Source: Oscillospiraceae bacterium (GTDB lineage: Bacteria; Bacillota; Clostridia; Oscillospirales; Acutalibacteraceae). From it: a stretch of 7,594 bases of DNA. A program made the translations under genes and the position numbers. The notes under the pieces are model-generated. The model saw nothing but the letters and a program-made list of their open reading frames with translations, was not told the origin of the DNA and searched no databases. This document shows, piece by piece, positions 5,632 through 7,594 of the stretch (positions are counted from its first letter, which is position 1; every line of letters begins with the position of its first letter). The stretch is from assembly GCA_009779455.1 (NCBI GenBank), contig WREG01000092.1, forward strand, positions 1 to 7,594. Reading direction: 5' to 3'.

Positions 5632-5901
5632 ATGGCGAGAATTATCGACGGCGACGAATTGAATATGATCGGGGACAACGTAAAAAATTTGCGGAAAGCC
5701 CGCAAAATGAGCCAGCAGCAACTGTCAAACAAGCTTGAAACAATGGCGATTTATATATGCAGGGGTTCGATATCAAGGATAGAGGACAAAAAACGCATGG
5801 TGACTGACATAGAATTATACGGCCTTTCAAAAATTTTAGGCGTCAGCATAGAAGATTTGTTTTTTATTGAAAACGGCGATACAAAAAATAAGCGAATATA
5901 A
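5632..5901 (+). CDS. XRE-family helix-turn-helix transcriptional regulator
   Basis: An 89-residue cytosolic DNA-binding protein made almost entirely of one HTH_3/Cro-CI domain. NVKNLRKARKMSQQQLSNKLE (helices 1-2, residues 16-36) is followed by a longer connector (TMAIYICR), the recognition helix RGSISRIED (44-52) and the closing helices TDIELYGLSKILGVSIEDLF (58-77). The extended loop before SISRIE is seen in a known XRE subgroup. There is no sensor or peptidase domain, so it probably acts as a simple dimeric repressor. The ATG at 5632 has AGGGGG at 5618-5623 with 8-nt spacing, preferred over the internal Met12. It is transcribed divergently from the secreted beta-helix gene, with paired inverted repeats between them, suggesting it controls that gene and itself. 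It converges on groEL but is separated by a hairpin. Assignment to the HTH class is firm; the targets are inferred. Confidence 0.93.
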   Translation: MARIIDGDELNMIGDNVKNLRKARKMSQQQLSNKLETMAIYICRGSISRIEDKKRMVTDIELYGLSKILGVSIEDLFFIENGDTKNKRI

Positions 5902-5904
5902 TTT

Positions 5905-5933
5905 AAAGGGGAGGACATAAAATCCTCCCCTTT
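5905..5933. terminator. Perfect 11-bp hairpin, probable bidirectional terminator
   Basis: AAAGGGGAGGA (5905-5915) and TCCTCCCCTTT (5923-5933) pair perfectly around a 7-nt loop, starting three bases after the XRE stop codon. On the plus strand only TTT follows; on the minus strand TTTAAATTAT follows. The convergent arrangement suggests it ends both the XRE and groEL transcripts. Confidence 0.82.
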
Positions 5934-5936
5934 CGC

Positions 5937-5971
5937 GTCTGATATCTACCGTCTAAAGTCTAATATCTAAC
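5937..5971. repeat. Degenerate heptamer array E (GTCTAAN type)
   Basis: Five units in register: GTCTGAT, ATCTACC, GTCTAAA, GTCTAAT, ATCTAAC. The array ends exactly where the groEL stop codon begins (5972-5974) and starts just after the terminator hairpin, so it forms almost the entire groEL 3' untranslated region. Confidence 0.65.
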
Positions 5972-7594
5972 TTAGTACATCCCGCCGCCGGCCGCCGCCA
6001 TTGCCGCCGCGTTTGCCGCGTCCGCCTTGGGGTCGGGCTTGTCGGCCACGAGGGATTCCGTCGTGAGCACCATCGCCGCCACGGAGGCCGCGTTTTGGAG
6101 CGCATAGCGAACCACTTTTGTGGGGTCCAAAATGCCCGCTTCGGCCATATCCGTGTAGACTTCCTTGCTGAAATCGAAGCCGTAGCCGATCTTGCCCGAA
6201 TTGTTGATCTTGTCAACGATTACGGAGCCTTCAAGCCCTGCGTTGGACGCTATCTGGCGGATAGGCTCCTCAAGGGTCTTGACGACTATGGAAACGCCCG
6301 TTTTTACGTCCGCGTCGTCGGTGTCGAGAAGCTTCGTGACTTCGGGGATGGCGTTCAGCAGGGCTACGCCGCCTCCGGCCACATAGCCTTCCTCGACGGC
6401 CGCTTTTGTTGCCGCGAGGGCGTCCTCGATGCGGAGCTTCTTCTCTTTCATCTCGGTTTCCGTCGCCGCGCCCACATGGATTACGGCCACGCCGCCGGAG
6501 AGCTTCGCAAGCCTTTCCTGAAGCTTCTCGCGGTCGAAATCGGAGGTGGTGTTTTCAATCTGCGCCCTGATCTGGGCGATCCTGGCTTTTATTTCGTCCG
6601 AGCTGCCCGCGCCGTCAACGATTATCGTGTTTTCTTTCGATACCTTGACCTGCCTGGCTTTGCCGAGCTGTTCCATCTTAGTTTCTTTGAGGTCAAGGCC
6701 CAGTTCCTCGGTGATGACCTCGCCGCCCGTCAAGATGGCGATGTCGCGGAGCATTTCTTTGCGCCTGTCGCCGAAACCGGGGGCTTTCACGCCCACGCAC
6801 GTAAATGTGCCGCGGAGCCTGTTCACGAGGATTGTCGCGAGGGCTTCGCCCTCTAAATCCTCGGAGATTATGACAAGCTTCTTGCCCGCCTGCAAAATCT
6901 GCTCAAGCAGGGGCAGGATTTCCTGAATATTGGAGATTTTCTTGTCCGTGATAAGAATATAGGCGTCGTCTATGACGGCTTCCATCTTGTCGGAATCCGT
7001 CACCATATAGGGCGACACATAGCCGCGGTCGAACTGCATACCTTCCACTACGTCGCAGTCGGTTTCGGCGGTTTTGGACTCCTCAACGGTGATGACGCCG
7101 TCGGCCGTGACTTTTTCCATGGCTTCCGCGATAAGCTTGCCGATATCGGGGTCGCTGGCGGATATGGTCGCTATGCGGGCTATGTCGTCGGAGCCGTTAA
7201 CAGGCTTTGAGTTCTTTACAACCACATCGACTGTCGCGTCAACAGCCTTCGCGATGCCCTTTTTGACGGCCATCGGGTTCGCGCCCGCGACGACGTTTTT
7301 CATGCCTTCGCGCACAAGGGCCTGAGCCAATAATGTAGCGGTTGTGGTGCCGTCGCCCGCGACGTCGTTGGTCTTTGTGGCGACTTCTTTGACGAGCTGT
7401 GCGCCCATGTTTTCAAAAACTTCCTCAAGCTCGATTTCCTTCGCTATGGTCACGCCGTCGTTTGTGATAAGGGGCGCGCCGTATTTTTTGTCGAGCACCA
7501 CGTTGCGGCCTTTGGGGCCCAATGTAATTTTAACCGTGTTGTTTAATTTGTCAATGCCGGCCTGGAGGGCTTTTCTGGCTTCCTCGCCGTAAAT
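5972..7594 (-). CDS. groEL: Chaperonin GroEL (Hsp60), about five N-terminal residues outside window
   Basis: The 60-kDa subunit of the cytosolic ATP-driven chaperonin, which folds client proteins inside a double ring capped by GroES. The frame is open to the window edge: 540 residues beginning IYGEEARKALQAG, so the true ATG lies just beyond 7594. LGPKGRNVV, NDGVTIAKE (ATPase Asp, equivalent to E. coli Asp52), VAGDGTTTAT (equivalent to Asp87), the apical-domain segment KAPGFGDRR, and RIEDALAATKAAVEEG with VAGGG (equivalent to Asp398) are all present. The tail ends AAAMAAAGGGMY, a short form of the usual Gly-Gly-Met tail. There are no insertions or frameshifts. groES usually precedes groEL and would lie outside the window, as would any CIRCE/HrcA operator. 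Its coding sequence is more GC-rich than that of the surface protein next door, as expected for a highly expressed core gene. Confidence 0.99.
   Translation of the reverse strand: MYGEEARKALQAGIDKLNNTVKITLGPKGRNVVLDKKYGAPLITNDGVTIAKEIELEEVFENMGAQLVKEVATKTNDVAGDGTTTATLLAQALVREGMKNVVAGANPMAVKKGIAKAVDATVDVVVKNSKPVNGSDDIARIATISASDPDIGKLIAEAMEKVTADGVITVEESKTAETDCDVVEGMQFDRGYVSPYMVTDSDKMEAVIDDAYILITDKKISNIQEILPLLEQILQAGKKLVIISEDLEGEALATILVNRLRGTFTCVGVKAPGFGDRRKEMLRDIAILTGGEVITEELGLDLKETKMEQLGKARQVKVSKENTIIVDGAGSSDEIKARIAQIRAQIENTTSDFDREKLQERLAKLSGGVAVIHVGAATETEMKEKKLRIEDALAATKAAVEEGYVAGGGVALLNAIPEVTKLLDTDDADVKTGVSIVVKTLEEPIRQIASNAGLEGSVIVDKINNSGKIGYGFDFSKEVYTDMAEAGILDPTKVVRYALQNAASVAAMVLTTESLVADKPDPKADAANAAAMAAAGGGMY

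Noticed and set aside
5632..5901. Antitoxin of a toxin-antitoxin pair
   Set aside because: No small toxin gene is adjacent on the same strand; the neighbours are groEL and a secreted protein.
6095..6856. Long plus-strand open frame (253 codons) opposite groEL
   Set aside because: It is the complement of conserved, GC-rich groEL codons, has no ribosome site and no recognisable protein motif.
7520..7522. TTG as an alternative groEL start
   Set aside because: It encodes the Leu of the conserved LGPKGRN motif; the frame continues upstream to the window edge with typical GroEL sequence.

Overview
The window looks like chromosomal DNA of an uncultured or little-known Clostridia-type Bacillota. 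The evidence is a clostridial-looking GroEL, purine-rich Shine-Dalgarno sites before most genes, sigma-A-like promoters, intrinsic terminators, and a Gram-positive style secreted protein carrying a Listeria-Bacteroides (Flg_new) repeat. There is no RNA gene, transposase or CRISPR array, and no gene-free stretch longer than about 210 bases.

Layout, right to left, since nearly everything lies on the minus strand. (1) 7594-5972: groEL, almost complete, lacking only about five N-terminal residues at the window edge. (2) 5632-5901, plus strand: a small XRE/HTH regulator that converges on groEL, with a strong hairpin between them. (3) 5520-5631: a divergent control region with two TTGTC...GACAA inverted repeats. 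One lies over the -35 box and one just after the -10 box of a near-consensus minus-strand promoter. (4) 5519-2775: a 914-residue secreted protein with a signal peptide, an unknown acidic N-terminal region, two duplicated beta-helix-like modules, a Flg_new repeat and an aromatic C-terminal tail, followed by a terminator. (5) 2691-1: an operon with its own promoter, encoding a TIM-barrel sugar-isomerase-like protein, an M42 metallopeptidase, possibly a 50-residue ORF, and a second M42 peptidase cut by the window edge.

Two themes stand out. First, the XRE regulator and the surface protein look like a self-contained switch: the regulator probably binds the paired operators, repressing the surface-protein gene and its own. 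Second, the window holds five separate arrays of degenerate 7-bp repeats, each with its own core sequence. Two lie inside the coding sequence of the complete M42 peptidase. Two bracket an AT-rich island holding the 50-codon ORF and a perfect palindrome. One fills the gap between the shared terminator hairpin and the groEL stop codon. Because 7 is not a multiple of 3, gain or loss of one unit inside the peptidase gene would shift its reading frame before most of the catalytic residues.

Nothing here is a recognised defence system or mobile element. The heptamer family and the XRE-controlled beta-helix protein are the parts least explained by standard annotation.
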